Position numbers and translations under genes: made by a program. From Amycolatopsis thermoflava N1165 (GTDB lineage: Bacteria; Actinomycetota; Actinomycetes; Mycobacteriales; Pseudonocardiaceae): 64,000 nucleotides of DNA. Position 1 is the first letter of the stretch, and every line of letters begins with the position of its first letter. Positions 1 through 9,344 of the stretch are shown one piece after another. Where the stretch lies: positions 1,601,731 through 1,665,730 of the forward strand of contig NZ_KI421511.1 of the NCBI RefSeq assembly GCF_000473265.1, written 5' to 3'. The notes below the pieces were generated by a model. That model saw only the letters and a program-made list of their open reading frames with translations, did not search any database and was not told the origin of the DNA.

Positions 1-1
1 C

Positions 2-742
2 GAGCACGTGAGCCTGCCGTTCTTCGCGCCGATCGCGCGCCTGATGCCCCGGACGTTGTTCGCGGACTGGACGCGGGACATCGCCGGGCGCGACTACGTG
101 TTCCAGACCTTCCTCCCCGGGATCCCGGCGCCGCAGGGGCTCCGCTCGTACCGACGTCCACAGTGGACCGCCTTCTACCGCGGCCTCGGCGCGCTGGCAC
201 GGACCGTGCACGAGGTGCGGGGCCCCGCCTTCGGCCCGGTCGCCGGCCCGGCGTTCGCCACGTGGAGCGAGGCGGTGCTGGCGTACTTCGCGGACACCGC
301 CGCGGACCTCACCGACGCCGGTCTCGACGCCTCGGACGTGCTGGCCGTCGCCCGGCTGGCCGAGCAACGCCGTGTGGTGCTCGACGAGATCACCGAGCCC
401 CGGCTGCTGCACGGCGACCTGTGGACCGCCAACGTGCTCCTCTCCCCTGGCGCGCCGGAGCCGCTGATCGACGGCGTGCTCGACCACGACCGGGCATCCT
501 GGGGTGATCCCGCCGCCGACTGGAGCCTGTACGCCGCGTCGCGGCCCGATCCGGTCCGGGACGCGTTCTGGGTGGGTTACGGGCGGCCGGCGGACACTGC
601 GCAGGCCCGCTGGCGGGCGCTGGTCTACCGCGCCCGGCACCTCGGCGCGGTGCGGCTGGAGCGCCACCGGCTCGGCAACACCGACGGCGTCGCGGCGAGC
701 TACCTCGAGCTCCGCGCCATCCTCGATGCGCTGGCTGCCTAA
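2..742 (+). CDS. Aminoglycoside phosphotransferase/fructosamine-kinase-like protein, 5' end outside window
   Basis: The frame is open to the left edge, so this is the C-terminal part of a longer protein; the first visible Met (position 8) need not be the start. About 244 residues are visible. The kinase catalytic loop HGDLWTANVL lies at visible residues 135-144, and a metal-binding segment DHDRASWGDP at about 159-168, in place of the usual D-x-D/E. These are hallmarks of the APH/fructosamine-kinase fold, which transfers phosphate from ATP to a small cytoplasmic substrate. The substrate cannot be read from the sequence. The exact subfamily (fructosamine kinase versus APH) is uncertain because the nucleotide-binding lobe is missing. 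Confidence 0.75.
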   Translation, partial: EHVSLPFFAPIARLMPRTLFADWTRDIAGRDYVFQTFLPGIPAPQGLRSYRRPQWTAFYRGLGALARTVHEVRGPAFGPVAGPAFATWSEAVLAYFADTAADLTDAGLDASDVLAVARLAEQRRVVLDEITEPRLLHGDLWTANVLLSPGAPEPLIDGVLDHDRASWGDPAADWSLYAASRPDPVRDAFWVGYGRPADTAQARWRALVYRARHLGAVRLERHRLGNTDGVAASYLELRAILDALAA

Positions 743-819
743 CCGGGGCGATGAGCGGCGGCAACACGGTCCACAGCCGACGGATCGGCATCGGCAGCGG
801 TGCGCGCCCAAGCCGCGCG

Positions 820-835
820 GTATAGGACGTTATAC
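820..835. repeat. 16-bp interrupted palindrome GTATAGGACGTTATAC, copy 1
   Basis: GTATA-N6-TATAC lies between two convergent genes and overlaps the final Val-stop codons of the sigma factor gene on the minus strand (GTA TAA). An almost identical copy, with one central base changed, lies at 16122-16137 in the same kind of position. Function unknown. Confidence 0.6.
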
Positions 836-2041
836 ACTTCCCGAGGCGCAGCGGCGGGCACGCGCCTCCAGGTACCGCCGCTCCGGCACGCTCAACGTGC
901 CCCGCGCGGCGCGGTCGTATGCCTCCGCCGCCGCGGGGAGATCGCCGGTGCGCTCCAGGAGGTGCGCCCGCACCGCGTCCACGCGGTGGTGCCCGGCCAG
1001 CGCCGGGTCCTCCGCTGCCACCGCCAGCTCCCGCAAGCCGGCCTCCGGACCGTCCACTTCGGCCACCGCCACGACACGGTTCAGCGTCACCATCGGGCCG
1101 GGCGCCACGGCCGCCAGCAGCTCGTACAGCCCGGCGATCTCGCGCCAGTCGGTGTCCTCCGCGCGCCCGGCCTGCCCGTGCACGGCGGCGATCGCGGCCT
1201 GCAACTGGTACGCGCCCACCGGCGCGGTCGTCAGCGCCCGCGTCACCAGCGCCGTGCCCTCGTCGATCATCGCCCGGTCCCACCGCGACCGGTCCTGTTC
1301 GGCGAGCGGGACCAGTACACCACCGGGGCCGGTGCGGGCGGCGCGGCGCGCGTCGGTCAGGAGCATCAGGGCGAGCAGGCCCGTCACCTCCCCCTCGGCG
1401 GGCAGCCGGGCATGCAGCTGCCGGGCCAGGCGGATCGCCTCGGCGGTCAGGTCCACGCGCTGCAACGACTCCCCCGAACTCGCCGTGTGCCCCTCGGTGA
1501 AGACCAGGTACAGCACGTTGAGCACGGCGGCCAGTCGCCTGCCGTACTCCTCCGGCGCGGGTGGCCGGAACCGGGCGCCGGCAGCCTTGATCCGCTGTTT
1601 CGCGCGGCTGATGCGTTGCGCGATCGTGGATTCCGGCACCAGGTAGGCCCGCGCGATCTCGGCGGTGGTGAGCCCGCCGACCGCCCGCAGCGCCAGCGCC
1701 ACCTGCGACGCCGGGGTCAGCGACGGGTGGCAGCACAGCATGAGCAGGGTGAGCGTGTCGTCCACCGCGGGCACCGGCGCCGGGTCCGGTGGCGTCATCA
1801 GCGCGACGTTCTCCTCCCGGCGGCGGCGCGCGGCCTCCGACCGCCACAGCTCGATCCGCCGCCGGGACGCGGTGGTGATCAGCCAGCCCTTGGGGTTGTC
1901 GGGCATCCCCTGGGCCGGCCACTGCGTCGCGGCCGCGAGCAGCGCCTCCTGCACCGCGTCCTCGCACAGGTCGAAGTCGCCGTAGCGGCGCACCAGCGCG
2001 GCGAGCACCTGCGGCGCCAGTTCGCGCAGCACCTCGTTCAC
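830..2041 (-). CDS. ECF42-type RNA polymerase sigma factor with C-terminal extension
   Basis: 403 residues from a GTG start. Sigma region 2 is at the N terminus (DLCEDAVQEALLAA, then GWLITTASRRRIELWRSE). Region 4 follows, with a helix-turn-helix around TTAEIARAYLVPESTIAQRI. About 200 further residues form the long alpha-helical, TPR-like C-terminal domain (DUF6596-like) that defines the ECF42 group and takes the place of an anti-sigma factor. The GTG start overlaps the TGA stop of the upstream DGPF gene (GTGA), so the two are translationally coupled; an upstream in-frame Met at 2119 would lie inside that gene and was rejected. ECF42 sigma factors are typically encoded next to DGPF/YCII proteins, as here, and direct transcription of those genes. 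Confidence 0.9.
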   Translation of the reverse strand: MNEVLRELAPQVLAALVRRYGDFDLCEDAVQEALLAAATQWPAQGMPDNPKGWLITTASRRRIELWRSEAARRRREENVALMTPPDPAPVPAVDDTLTLLMLCCHPSLTPASQVALALRAVGGLTTAEIARAYLVPESTIAQRISRAKQRIKAAGARFRPPAPEEYGRRLAAVLNVLYLVFTEGHTASSGESLQRVDLTAEAIRLARQLHARLPAEGEVTGLLALMLLTDARRAARTGPGGVLVPLAEQDRSRWDRAMIDEGTALVTRALTTAPVGAYQLQAAIAAVHGQAGRAEDTDWREIAGLYELLAAVAPGPMVTLNRVVAVAEVDGPEAGLRELAVAAEDPALAGHHRVDAVRAHLLERTGDLPAAAEAYDRAARGTLSVPERRYLEARARRCASGSV

Positions 2042-2409
2042 GGCAGGAAGACGCTCAGGTCCTGCGTGGGGCGCACCTCGACCAGGCCGAGCCCCGCCTC
2101 CGGGATCCGCGCCGCCCACTCCACGGCCCGCTCCAGGCTCCCGCAGTCCAGCACGTAGAACCCGGCCAGCTGCTCCTTGACCTCGGCGAACGGCCCGTCC
2201 CCCGCCACGACCTGCCCGTCGGAGACCAGGACCCGCTTACCCGTCTCCGGCGGCGCCAGCGACGCCGAGGTCACCAGCTCCCCCGACTCCGCCAGGTCGC
2301 GGTCCAGCGCCTCGTACGCTTTGAGCCCCTGCCGTTTCTCGTCGTCGGCCAGGCTTTCCCACACCGCCTGCGACGCCGCGTTGCGGTAGATCAGCACCAG
2401 GAACTTCAT
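2038..2409 (-). CDS. YCII-related DGPF-domain protein
   Basis: 123 residues beginning MKFLVLIYRN, with the family-defining DGPF tetrapeptide in VAGDGPFAEVKEQLAGF at about residues 63-79. This is a small alpha/beta ferredoxin-like fold found almost always beside ECF42 sigma factors; its biochemical role is not settled. Start chosen at the ATG at 2409, which is preceded by GGGAGGGCAG as ribosome binding site; a longer frame reaching 2556 would run through the promoter and was rejected. It is the first gene of a two-gene operon with the sigma factor, and shares a symmetrical promoter region with the divergent SnoaL-like gene. Confidence 0.9.
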   Translation of the reverse strand: MKFLVLIYRNAASQAVWESLADDEKRQGLKAYEALDRDLAESGELVTSASLAPPETGKRVLVSDGQVVAGDGPFAEVKEQLAGFYVLDCGSLERAVEWAARIPEAGLGLVEVRPTQDLSVFLP

Positions 2410-2436
2410 CTGCCCTCCCGGACTCCTCACCCGGGA

Positions 2437-2463
2437 TGTCGAGACCGGGCCCGCGGTCTCGAC
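2437..2463. promoter_or_regulatory. Symmetrical bidirectional ECF42-type promoter
   Basis: A perfect 9-bp inverted repeat, GTCGAGACC at 2438-2446 and GGTCTCGAC at 2455-2463. Read rightwards it gives TGTCGA, 17 nt, CGAC; read leftwards it gives CGTCGA, 17 nt, CGAC. As I recall the published ECF42 consensus, -35 is TGTCGA and -10 is CGA/TC, so both strands carry a plausible ECF42 promoter. The gene starts are 41 nt (SnoaL-like, right) and 28 nt (DGPF, left) from the outer edges. Confidence 0.6.
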
Positions 2464-2503
2464 GTCACCGGTGGAAGCACACACCCTAGCCGGGAGGACG
2501 ACG

Positions 2504-2938
2504 ATGACCAGCACGAACGAGATCCACGCGGTGATCGAGGAGCAGGCGGCCGCCATCCGGGCCGGCGACGCGGACGCGGTCGTCGCCCGCTACGCGCCGG
2601 AGATCGTCGCGTTCACCCTCGCCCCGCCGCTGGCCCACGACGCGGCCGAGATGCGCGACCCGGACAACCTGCGCGGCTGGTTCGCCGGGTTCGACGGCCC
2701 GGTGGACTACGAGGTCCGCGACCTGCGCGCCACCGTCGACGGCGAGCTGGCCTTCGCCCACAGCCTCAACCGCATGTCCGCGCTCCCCGCCGGCCACGAC
2801 GAGCCGTTCACCCTGTGGTTCCGGTCGACGGTCTGCCTGCGCCGCGACGACGGCCGGTGGCTGATCGCGCACCAGCACCAGTCCACACCGTTCCACATGG
2901 ACGGCACCTTCGCCGCCGCCCTGGATCTGGAGCCCTAG
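2504..2938 (+). CDS. SnoaL-like / ketosteroid-isomerase-fold protein
   Basis: 144 residues with the NTF2-like cone fold pattern: N-terminal helix (EEQAAAIRAGDADAVVARYA), PPLAHDAAEMRD in the middle, and C-terminal strands FRSTVCLRRDDGRWLIAHQHQS. The family includes isomerases and polyketide cyclases and many uncharacterised members, so no reaction is assigned. The ATG at 2504 has GGGAGG eight bases upstream. It diverges from the DGPF/ECF42 operon and probably belongs to that sigma factor's regulon, given the shared palindromic promoter. Its TAG stop shares the palindrome CTAG with the TAG stop of the convergent AEC transporter. Confidence 0.8.
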   Translation: MTSTNEIHAVIEEQAAAIRAGDADAVVARYAPEIVAFTLAPPLAHDAAEMRDPDNLRGWFAGFDGPVDYEVRDLRATVDGELAFAHSLNRMSALPAGHDEPFTLWFRSTVCLRRDDGRWLIAHQHQSTPFHMDGTFAAALDLEP

Positions 2939-3873
2939 AGGAACTCGCCGACCAGCCAGGACACCAGGGACAGCGACCCCATCGACACCAGGGTGGACAC
3001 GAGCACGCAGTCCCGCACGAACCGGCTGTCCAGGGCGTACTGGCTGGTCGCGATGAAGATGTTCTGCGCGGTCGGCAGCCCCGCGCACACCGTCGCGATC
3101 ATCAGCGCCGGGTGCGGCACGCCGAGCAGCAGGCCGACGCCGAGGGTGATCGCGGGCTGGGCGAACAGCTTCAGCCCGACCACCGCCGCCATCTCGGCCC
3201 GCCGCGTCCCCATCGGGTCCCGCGCGCCGCCGGAGGTGAGGGACATGCCCAGCACCAGCAGCGCGGTGCCCACCCCGGCGGAGGCGAGCAGGTGCAGCGG
3301 CTGCGCCACCAGGTGCGGCAGGTGCAGTCCGCTCGCCCGGAACAGCACCCCGGCCAGCGACGCGGCGATCACCGGGGTGCGCACCGGCAGCATCAGCAGC
3401 GTCCGCCACCGCGAGCGGCCCGGCTCCCGCGCGTCGGCCTCCAGCAGCGCCAGCAGCGACGGCATCAGCACCAGCGTCTGCAACAGGATCATCACCACGA
3501 CGAACGCGGAGTCCCCGAACAGCTGCAGCAGGACCGGGATGCCCAGGTTGCCGGCGTTGGCGTAGCAGGAGGCCATCCCGCTGACCGCCCACTCCGACAG
3601 CTTGCGCCGGAACACCCACTTGCCCAGCGCGAACCCGATCGCGCCCACCACGACGGTGCCGATCAGGAACGCGAGCACGCCCGGGTTCAGCAGGGCGGTC
3701 AGCGGGGTGTCCTGCATGGTGGTGAACAGCACCGCGGGCATCGCGACGACGAAGACGTACTTCGTCAGCGCCGCCTCGGCGCCCTCGCCGAGCACGCGGA
3801 ACCGGCCGAGCAGGTACCCCAGTCCGGTCAGTGCCCAGATCGGCGCGAACGCCGGCAGGACACCGCCGGTCAA
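2935..3873 (-). CDS. AEC (auxin efflux carrier) family transporter
   Basis: 312 residues, strongly hydrophobic with about ten predicted transmembrane segments, and a conserved-looking motif around [16 protein letters not shown] in the middle of the protein, typical of AEC permeases. The family exports or imports small organic acids; the name does not mean that auxin is the substrate. The best start is TTG at 3873, which overlaps the hisG stop (TTGA), implying coupling to the his operon. No ATG is available near the conserved N terminus. The protein is in the cytoplasmic membrane. Confidence 0.8.
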   Translation of the reverse strand: MTGGVLPAFAPIWALTGLGYLLGRFRVLGEGAEAALTKYVFVVAMPAVLFTTMQDTPLTALLNPGVLAFLIGTVVVGAIGFALGKWVFRRKLSEWAVSGMASCYANAGNLGIPVLLQLFGDSAFVVVMILLQTLVLMPSLLALLEADAREPGRSRWRTLLMLPVRTPVIAASLAGVLFRASGLHLPHLVAQPLHLLASAGVGTALLVLGMSLTSGGARDPMGTRRAEMAAVVGLKLFAQPAITLGVGLLLGVPHPALMIATVCAGLPTAQNIFIATSQYALDSRFVRDCVLVSTLVSMGSLSLVSWLVGEFL

Positions 3874-4715
3874 AGCCGGCAGGAGCGGATGTCGGAGGCG
3901 AGCACCGCCTTCGCACCCACCTCGGCCAGCTCGTCCATGATCTGGTTGACCTTCTTGCGCGGCACCATCGCCCGCACCGCGACCCAATCCGGGTCGGCCA
4001 GCGGCGCGACCGTCGGCGACTCCAGGCCCGGCGTGATCGCGACCGCCTTGTCCAGCAGGGTCCGCGGGCAGTCGTAGTCGAGCATCATGTACTGCTGCGC
4101 GAACACCACGCCCTGCAGCCGGGCGGTCAGCTGCGACTTCGCCTTCTGCGCGTCGCTGCCGGCGCGTTGCACCAGCACCGCCTCGGACACGCAGATCGGG
4201 TCGCCGAACGCGACCAGGTTGTGCTGCCGCAGGGTCCGCCCGGAGCCGACCACGTCGGCGATCGCGTCGGCCACGCCGAGCTGGATCGAGATCTCCACCG
4301 CGCCGTCGAGCCGGATCACCTCGGCCTCCACGCCCTGCCGGGCGAGGTCGTCGCGCACCAGCTTCGGGTAGGAGGTGGCCAGCCGCTTGCCCTGCAGGTC
4401 GGCCGGCTTCCAGTCCTGCCCGGCCGGGGCGGCGTAGCGGAAGGTGGAGCCGCCGAAGCCCAGCGCCAGCACCTCCTCGACCGGGGCGCCGGAGTCCAGC
4501 GCCAGGTCGCGGCCGGTGATGCCGAGGTCCAGCTCGCCGGAGCCGACGTAGATCGGGATGTCCTTGGGGCGCAGGAAGAAGAACTCGACCTCGTTGTTCG
4601 GGTCGAGCACGGTCAGGTCGCGCTGCTCATGCCGCTGGCGGTAACCGGCCTCGCCGAGCATCTCCGACGCCGGCCCGGCCAGCGCTCCCTTGTTCGGCAC
4701 CGCAACCCGCAGCAT
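3870..4715 (-). CDS. hisG: ATP phosphoribosyltransferase, long form
   Basis: 281 residues beginning [14 protein letters not shown], the diagnostic HisG N terminus. Further hallmarks are the phosphoribosyl-binding region [13 protein letters not shown] and the segment [16 protein letters not shown]. It catalyses the first step of histidine synthesis, ATP + PRPP to phosphoribosyl-ATP. The C-terminal 75 residues form the regulatory ACT-like domain of the long, histidine-inhibited form, so no HisZ partner is needed. The ATG at 4715 is preceded by a GAGGAG motif. It follows hisE by 30 nt and overlaps the AEC transporter downstream. Confidence 0.97.
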   Translation of the reverse strand: MLRVAVPNKGALAGPASEMLGEAGYRQRHEQRDLTVLDPNNEVEFFFLRPKDIPIYVGSGELDLGITGRDLALDSGAPVEEVLALGFGGSTFRYAAPAGQDWKPADLQGKRLATSYPKLVRDDLARQGVEAEVIRLDGAVEISIQLGVADAIADVVGSGRTLRQHNLVAFGDPICVSEAVLVQRAGSDAQKAKSQLTARLQGVVFAQQYMMLDYDCPRTLLDKAVAITPGLESPTVAPLADPDWVAVRAMVPRKKVNQIMDELAEVGAKAVLASDIRSCRL

Positions 4716-4745
4716 GCCCTCACTCCTCAATCGTTCTCGGCCCCG

Positions 4746-5009
4746 CTACAGGTAGCGGTACACGTCCTCGGTGGTCAGCCCGCGCCCGAGCATCAGCACC
4801 TGAACCCGGTACAGCAGCTGGGAGATCTCCTCGGCCAGCCGGTCGTCGGACTCGTGCTCGGCGGCGATCCAGACCTCACCGGCCTCCTCGAGCACCTTCT
4901 TGCCCTGGGCATGCACGCCGGCGTCCAGCGCCTCCACGGTGCCCGATCCCTCGGGTCGGTTGCGGGCCCGCTCGGTGAGCTCGGCGAACAGCTCGTCGAA
5001 GGTCTTCAC
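4746..5009 (-). CDS. hisE: Phosphoribosyl-ATP pyrophosphatase
   Basis: 87 residues. It contains the all-alpha NTP-pyrophosphohydrolase core with [16 protein letters not shown] (the E-x2-E metal site) and a second acidic helix [15 protein letters not shown]. It catalyses the second step of histidine synthesis, releasing pyrophosphate from phosphoribosyl-ATP. The stand-alone HisE, separate from HisI, is normal for actinobacteria. It lies directly upstream of hisG in the same orientation. Confidence 0.97.
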   Translation of the reverse strand: MKTFDELFAELTERARNRPEGSGTVEALDAGVHAQGKKVLEEAGEVWIAAEHESDDRLAEEISQLLYRVQVLMLGRGLTTEDVYRYL

Positions 5010-5075
5010 GGTCTGTAGATCCTTCCATCCGGCCCGCCACGGGGGCGATCCGGGCCGCCGCTGCTGACGGCGACG

Positions 5076-5738
5076 TCACACCAGGCCGCGCAGCGTGTCC
5101 GCGTCCACCCCGGTCAGCGAGGTGCGGAACACCCGGCGCGGGCCCGCTTCGACGGACACGTCGTTGGGCACCACGAGCACGACGCACCCCGCGGCGGCGG
5201 CCGACGCGGCGCCCGGCGGGGAGTCCTCGACGGCCACGCAGCGTGCCGGGTCCGCGCCGAGCAGCCGCGCCGCACGCAGGTACGGCTCGGGGTGCGGCTT
5301 GTTGAGCCCGTCCACCTCGTCACCGCAGACGGTGACGTCGAAGAACTCCCGCCCGATGGTGTCCAGCGCCAGCTCGGTCAGCGACCGCTCGGTGGAGGTG
5401 ACCAGCGCCGAGGGCACCCCGGCGCGGCGCACCGCGGTCAGCGCTTCGCGGGCGCCGGGCCGCCACGGCAGCTCGTCGGCGAACAGGTTCGCCGTCCGGT
5501 CGCGGATCCACGCGCCGGTCTCCGCGACCGCCGCGGCGGTCGGCTCGTGGCCGGTCGCCGTCAGCAGGAAGCCCGCCGTGGCGTCCATGTTGGACCCGAC
5601 GAGCGTGAGCCGCTGCTCGGTGGTGAGCGTCCCGCCCAGCCACTCCGCGCACTCGTAGAGCGCGACGTCCCACAGCTTCTCCGAGTCGACGAGCGTGCCG
5701 TCCATGTCCCAGAGCACGGCAGCAAGGCCGTCCGTCAA
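5076..5738 (-). CDS. HAD-family hydrolase, beta-phosphoglucomutase/phosphatase-like
   Basis: 220 residues. HAD motif I is WDMDGTLVDSEKLW (residues 10-23), motif II is the TST in SALVTSTERS, and the C-terminal acidic motif is VAVEDSPPGAASA. An alpha-helical cap between motifs I and II places it in subfamily I, which acts on phosphosugars or similar phosphomonoesters. The start is TTG at 5738, with GAGGGAGAA just upstream. It sits between metH (16 nt) and hisE (66 nt), an arrangement I regard as typical of actinobacteria, but its substrate is unknown. Confidence 0.88.
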   Translation of the reverse strand: MTDGLAAVLWDMDGTLVDSEKLWDVALYECAEWLGGTLTTEQRLTLVGSNMDATAGFLLTATGHEPTAAAVAETGAWIRDRTANLFADELPWRPGAREALTAVRRAGVPSALVTSTERSLTELALDTIGREFFDVTVCGDEVDGLNKPHPEPYLRAARLLGADPARCVAVEDSPPGAASAAAAGCVVLVVPNDVSVEAGPRRVFRTSLTGVDADTLRGLV

Positions 5739-5754
5739 GTGGTTCTCCCTCTGC

Positions 5755-8700
5755 TCAGGTGTTGAAGTACTTGGCCTCGGGGTGGTGGGCCACGATCGCG
5801 TCGGTGGACTGCTCGGGGTGCAGCTGGAACTCCTCGGACAGCTTCACGCCGATCCGTTCCGCGTCGAGCAGCTCCACGATGGTCGCGCGGTCCTCCAGGT
5901 TCGGGCAGGCGCCGTAGCCGAGGGAGAAGCGGGCGCCGCGGTAGCCCAGTTTGAAGAAGTCCTCGACCGAGCGCGGGTCCTCGTCGGCGACCGCGCGGCC
6001 GCTGGTGAAGTGCAGCTCCTGCCGCACGCGGCGGTGCCAGTACTCGGCCAGCGCCTCGGTGAGCTGCACGCCGAGGCCGTGGACCTCCAGGTAGTCGCGG
6101 TAGGCGTCGTTGGCGAACAGCTCGTTGGCGTAGTCGGCGATCGGCTGCCCCATGGTGACCAGGGTCAGCGGCAGCACGTCGACCTCGCCGGTGGCGCGGG
6201 GCCGGAAGAAGTCGGCCAGGCACAGGTAGCGGTCGCGGGTCTGCCTCGGGAAGGTGAACCGGGCCCGCTCGGGCGCGTCGGCGTGCGCCTCGGCCAGCAC
6301 CACCAGGTCGTTGCCCTCGGCCACGGCGGGGAAGTAGCCGTACACCACGGCAGCGTGCTGCAGGACCCCGTCGGTGGCCAGCCGGTCCAGCCAGTACCGC
6401 AGCCGTGGGCGCCCTTCGGTCTCCACCAGCTGCTCGTAGCTGGGCCCCTGTCCGCCGCGGGCGCCGCGCAGGCCCCACTGGCCGAGGAAGGTGGCCCGCT
6501 CGTCGAGCAGTGCGGCGTACTCGGCGACCGGGATGCCCTTCACCACCCGGGTGCCCCAGAAGGGCGGCACGGGCACGGGCACGTCGGTCGCGACATCGGA
6601 ACGGGCGGGAATGGGGGCCTCCGGCTCTCGGGCGGACTTGCGGGCTTCGGCGATGCGCAGGGACCGCTCGCGGCGGGCCTTGCGCTCCGCTCTCTTCGCC
6701 GCCTCCTCCGCGCTGATCTCCGGCGCCCGGCCGTGCTTGGCCGCCATGATCGTGTCCATCAGCCGCAGGCCCTCGAACGCGTCCCGCGCGTAGCGGACGT
6801 CGCCCTGGTAGAGCTCGGCGAGGTCGTTCTCCACGTAGGTGCGGGTCAGTGCCGCGCCGCCGAGCAGGACGGGCCAGCGCTGGGCGACGCCGCGGGAGTT
6901 CATCTCCTCCAGGTTCTCCTTCATGATCACCGTGGACTTCACCAGCAGCCCGGACATGCCGATCGCGTCCGCGCCGTGTTCGTCCGCCGCGTCCAGGATC
7001 GCGTTGACGGGCTGCTTGATACCCAAGTTGATCACGTCGTAACCGTTGTTCGACAGGATGATGTCGACCAGGTTCTTGCCGATGTCGTGCACGTCGCCCT
7101 TGACCGTGGCCAGGACGATCTTCCCCTTGGTCTGGATGTCGCCTTGACTCTGCTCTTCGATGTGGGGTTCGAGGTAAGCCACCGCGGTCTTCATGACCTC
7201 GGCCGACTGCAGCACGAACGGCAGCTGCATCTGGCCGGACCCGAACAGCTCGCCCACGGTCTTCATGCCGGACAGCAGGGTGTCGTTGACGATGTCCAGC
7301 GCCGGCTTCTCCGCCAGCGCGGCGTCGAGGTCGGCCTCCAGCCCGGTGCGCTCGCCGTCGACGATCCGCCGCTCCAGCCGCTCGAACAGCGGCAGCGCGG
7401 CCAGCTCCTCGGCGCGCGAGGCCCGGCTCGACGCGGCCGAGACGCCCTCGAACAGCGACATCAGCTTCTGCAGCGGATCGTAGCCCTCCCGGCGGCGGTC
7501 GTAGACCAGGTCGAGCGCGACCTCCCGCTGCTCGTCCGGGATCCGCGCCATCGGCAGGATCTTCGACGCGTGCACGATCGCCGTGGTCAGCCCGGCTTCG
7601 ACACACTCGTGCAGGAACACCGAGTTGAGCACCTGGCGCGCGGCGGCGTTGAGCCCGAAGGAGACGTTGGAGATGCCCAGCGTCGTCTGCACCTCCGGGT
7701 AGCGGCGCTTGAGCTCGCGGATCGCCTCGATCGTCTCCAGCGCGTCGCGGCGGGTCTCCTCCTGCCCGGTGGTGATCGGGAAGGTCAGGCAGTCGACGAT
7801 GATGTCGGAGACGCGCATGCCCCAGTTGGTGACCAGGTCCTCGATCGTGCGGGTGGCGACGCGGACCTTCCACTCGGCGGTGCGGGCCTGGCCCTCCTCG
7901 TCGATGCACATCACCACGACCGCGGCGCCGTGCTCGGACACCAGCCGCATGATCTTCTGGAAGCGCGAGTCCGGGCCGTCACCGTCCTCGTAGTTGACGC
8001 TGTTGACCACGCACCGGCCGCCCAGCCGTTCCAGGCCGGCCTGGAGCACCGCGGGCTCGGTGGAGTCGAGCATGATCGGCAGCGTCGACGCCGTCGCCAG
8101 CCGCCCGGCCAGCTCGGCCATGTCCGCCGCGCCGTCCCGGCCGACGTAGTCCACGCACAGGTCCAGCAGGTGCGCGCCGTCCCGGGTCTGCTCGCGGGCG
8201 ATCTCCACGCAGTCCTCGTAGCGGCCTTCGAGCATGGCCTCGCGGAACTTCTTGGAGCCGTTGGCGTTGGTGCGCTCCCCCACCATCAGCACCGACGCGT
8301 CCTGCTCGAACGGCACCGCCTGGTACAGCGAGGACACGCCGGGCTCGTGCCGCGGACGGCGGGGCGCGCGCTCGGCGTCCCGCACCGCCTCGGCGAGCTG
8401 GCGGATGTGCTCGCCGGTGGTGCCGCAGCAGCCGCCGACCAGGCCGACGCCGAACTCGCGCACGAACCCGGACAGCGCCTCGGCCAGCCCTTCCGGCGAC
8501 AGCGGGTACACCGCGCCGTCCGGGCCCAGCTCGGGCAGGCCGGCGTTGGGCATCACCGACAGCGGCACCCGCGCCGACTTCGACAGCGTCCGCAGGTGCT
8601 CGCTCATCTCCGCCGGGCCGGTCGCGCAGTTCAGGCCGATCACGTCGATGCCCAGCGGCTCCAGCGCGGCCAGCGCGGCGGCGACCTCGGTGCCCAGCAG

Positions 8701-9306
8701 CATCGTGCCGGTGGTCTCCACCGTGATCGAGGCGATCACCGGCACCTCGCGGCCCACGGCGCGCATCGCCCGGCGCGCGCCCAGGATCGCCGCCTTGGTC
8801 TGCAGCAGGTCCTGCGACGTCTCCACCAGCACCGCGTCCACCCCGCCGTGCAGCAGGCCGGTGACCTGCTCGACGTAGGCGTCCCGCAGCCGCGCGTACG
8901 GCGCGTGGCCGAGCGTGGGCAGCTTGGTGCCCGGGCCGACCGAGCCCAGCACGAACCGCGGGCGGTCCGGCGTCGCGTGCTCGTCGGCGGTCTCCCGCGC
9001 CAGCCGCGCCCCCGCCTCGGCCAGCTCGGCAATGCGGTCGGCGATCCCGTACTCCCCCAGGTTGGCCAGGTTCGCGCCGAAGGTGTTCGTCTCCACCGCG
9101 TCCGCGCCGGCCTCCAGGTAGGTGCGGTGGATGCCCCGCACCACGTCCGGGCGGGTCACGTTCAGGATCTCGTTGCAGCCTTCCAGCCCCGCGAAGTCGT
9201 CCAGGGACAGCTCGTGCGCCTGCAGCGCCGTGCCCATCGCCCCGTCCGCCACGACCACACGGGCGGCGAGGGCGTCCAGCAGCGGTGACGAGAAACGACC
9301 GGACAT
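5755..9306 (-). CDS. metH: Cobalamin-dependent methionine synthase
   Basis: 1183 residues, full length. Modules in order: homocysteine-binding barrel (VADGAMGTALQ at the N terminus; zinc ligands in GGCCGTTGE near residue 290), the pterin-binding barrel with methyltetrahydrofolate site (MVGERTNANGSKKF), the B12 module with the histidine-ligand motif DVHDIGKNLV near residue 738 and SGLLVKST, then the C-terminal reactivation domain (GYRGARFSLGYGACPN) that binds S-adenosylmethionine. It transfers a methyl group from 5-methyl-THF to homocysteine through methylcobalamin in the cytoplasm. No cobalamin riboswitch fits in the 50-bp gap to the divergent PAC2 gene. Confidence 0.97.
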   Translation of the reverse strand: MSGRFSSPLLDALAARVVVADGAMGTALQAHELSLDDFAGLEGCNEILNVTRPDVVRGIHRTYLEAGADAVETNTFGANLANLGEYGIADRIAELAEAGARLARETADEHATPDRPRFVLGSVGPGTKLPTLGHAPYARLRDAYVEQVTGLLHGGVDAVLVETSQDLLQTKAAILGARRAMRAVGREVPVIASITVETTGTMLLGTEVAAALAALEPLGIDVIGLNCATGPAEMSEHLRTLSKSARVPLSVMPNAGLPELGPDGAVYPLSPEGLAEALSGFVREFGVGLVGGCCGTTGEHIRQLAEAVRDAERAPRRPRHEPGVSSLYQAVPFEQDASVLMVGERTNANGSKKFREAMLEGRYEDCVEIAREQTRDGAHLLDLCVDYVGRDGAADMAELAGRLATASTLPIMLDSTEPAVLQAGLERLGGRCVVNSVNYEDGDGPDSRFQKIMRLVSEHGAAVVVMCIDEEGQARTAEWKVRVATRTIEDLVTNWGMRVSDIIVDCLTFPITTGQEETRRDALETIEAIRELKRRYPEVQTTLGISNVSFGLNAAARQVLNSVFLHECVEAGLTTAIVHASKILPMARIPDEQREVALDLVYDRRREGYDPLQKLMSLFEGVSAASSRASRAEELAALPLFERLERRIVDGERTGLEADLDAALAEKPALDIVNDTLLSGMKTVGELFGSGQMQLPFVLQSAEVMKTAVAYLEPHIEEQSQGDIQTKGKIVLATVKGDVHDIGKNLVDIILSNNGYDVINLGIKQPVNAILDAADEHGADAIGMSGLLVKSTVIMKENLEEMNSRGVAQRWPVLLGGAALTRTYVENDLAELYQGDVRYARDAFEGLRLMDTIMAAKHGRAPEISAEEAAKRAERKARRERSLRIAEARKSAREPEAPIPARSDVATDVPVPVPPFWGTRVVKGIPVAEYAALLDERATFLGQWGLRGARGGQGPSYEQLVETEGRPRLRYWLDRLATDGVLQHAAVVYGYFPAVAEGNDLVVLAEAHADAPERARFTFPRQTRDRYLCLADFFRPRATGEVDVLPLTLVTMGQPIADYANELFANDAYRDYLEVHGLGVQLTEALAEYWHRRVRQELHFTSGRAVADEDPRSVEDFFKLGYRGARFSLGYGACPNLEDRATIVELLDAERIGVKLSEEFQLHPEQSTDAIVAHHPEAKYFNT

Positions 9307-9344
9307 GACACCAGGCTACGGTCTCGTCACCGCCCGCCGGGTCG

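Noticed and set aside
820..835. Intrinsic terminator at the GTATA palindrome
   Set aside because: The arms are only 5 bp and AT-rich, with no T tract, so a stable terminator hairpin is unlikely.
2042..2119. Longer start of the sigma factor at 2119
   Set aside because: It would extend into the DGPF gene. The GTG at 2041 overlaps the DGPF stop and begins the conserved region 2.
5695..9288. 1197-codon frame on the plus strand across metH
   Set aside because: It is the antisense shadow of metH. Its residues are His/Arg/Gln/Val-rich with no domain, as expected from the GC-rich complementary strand.
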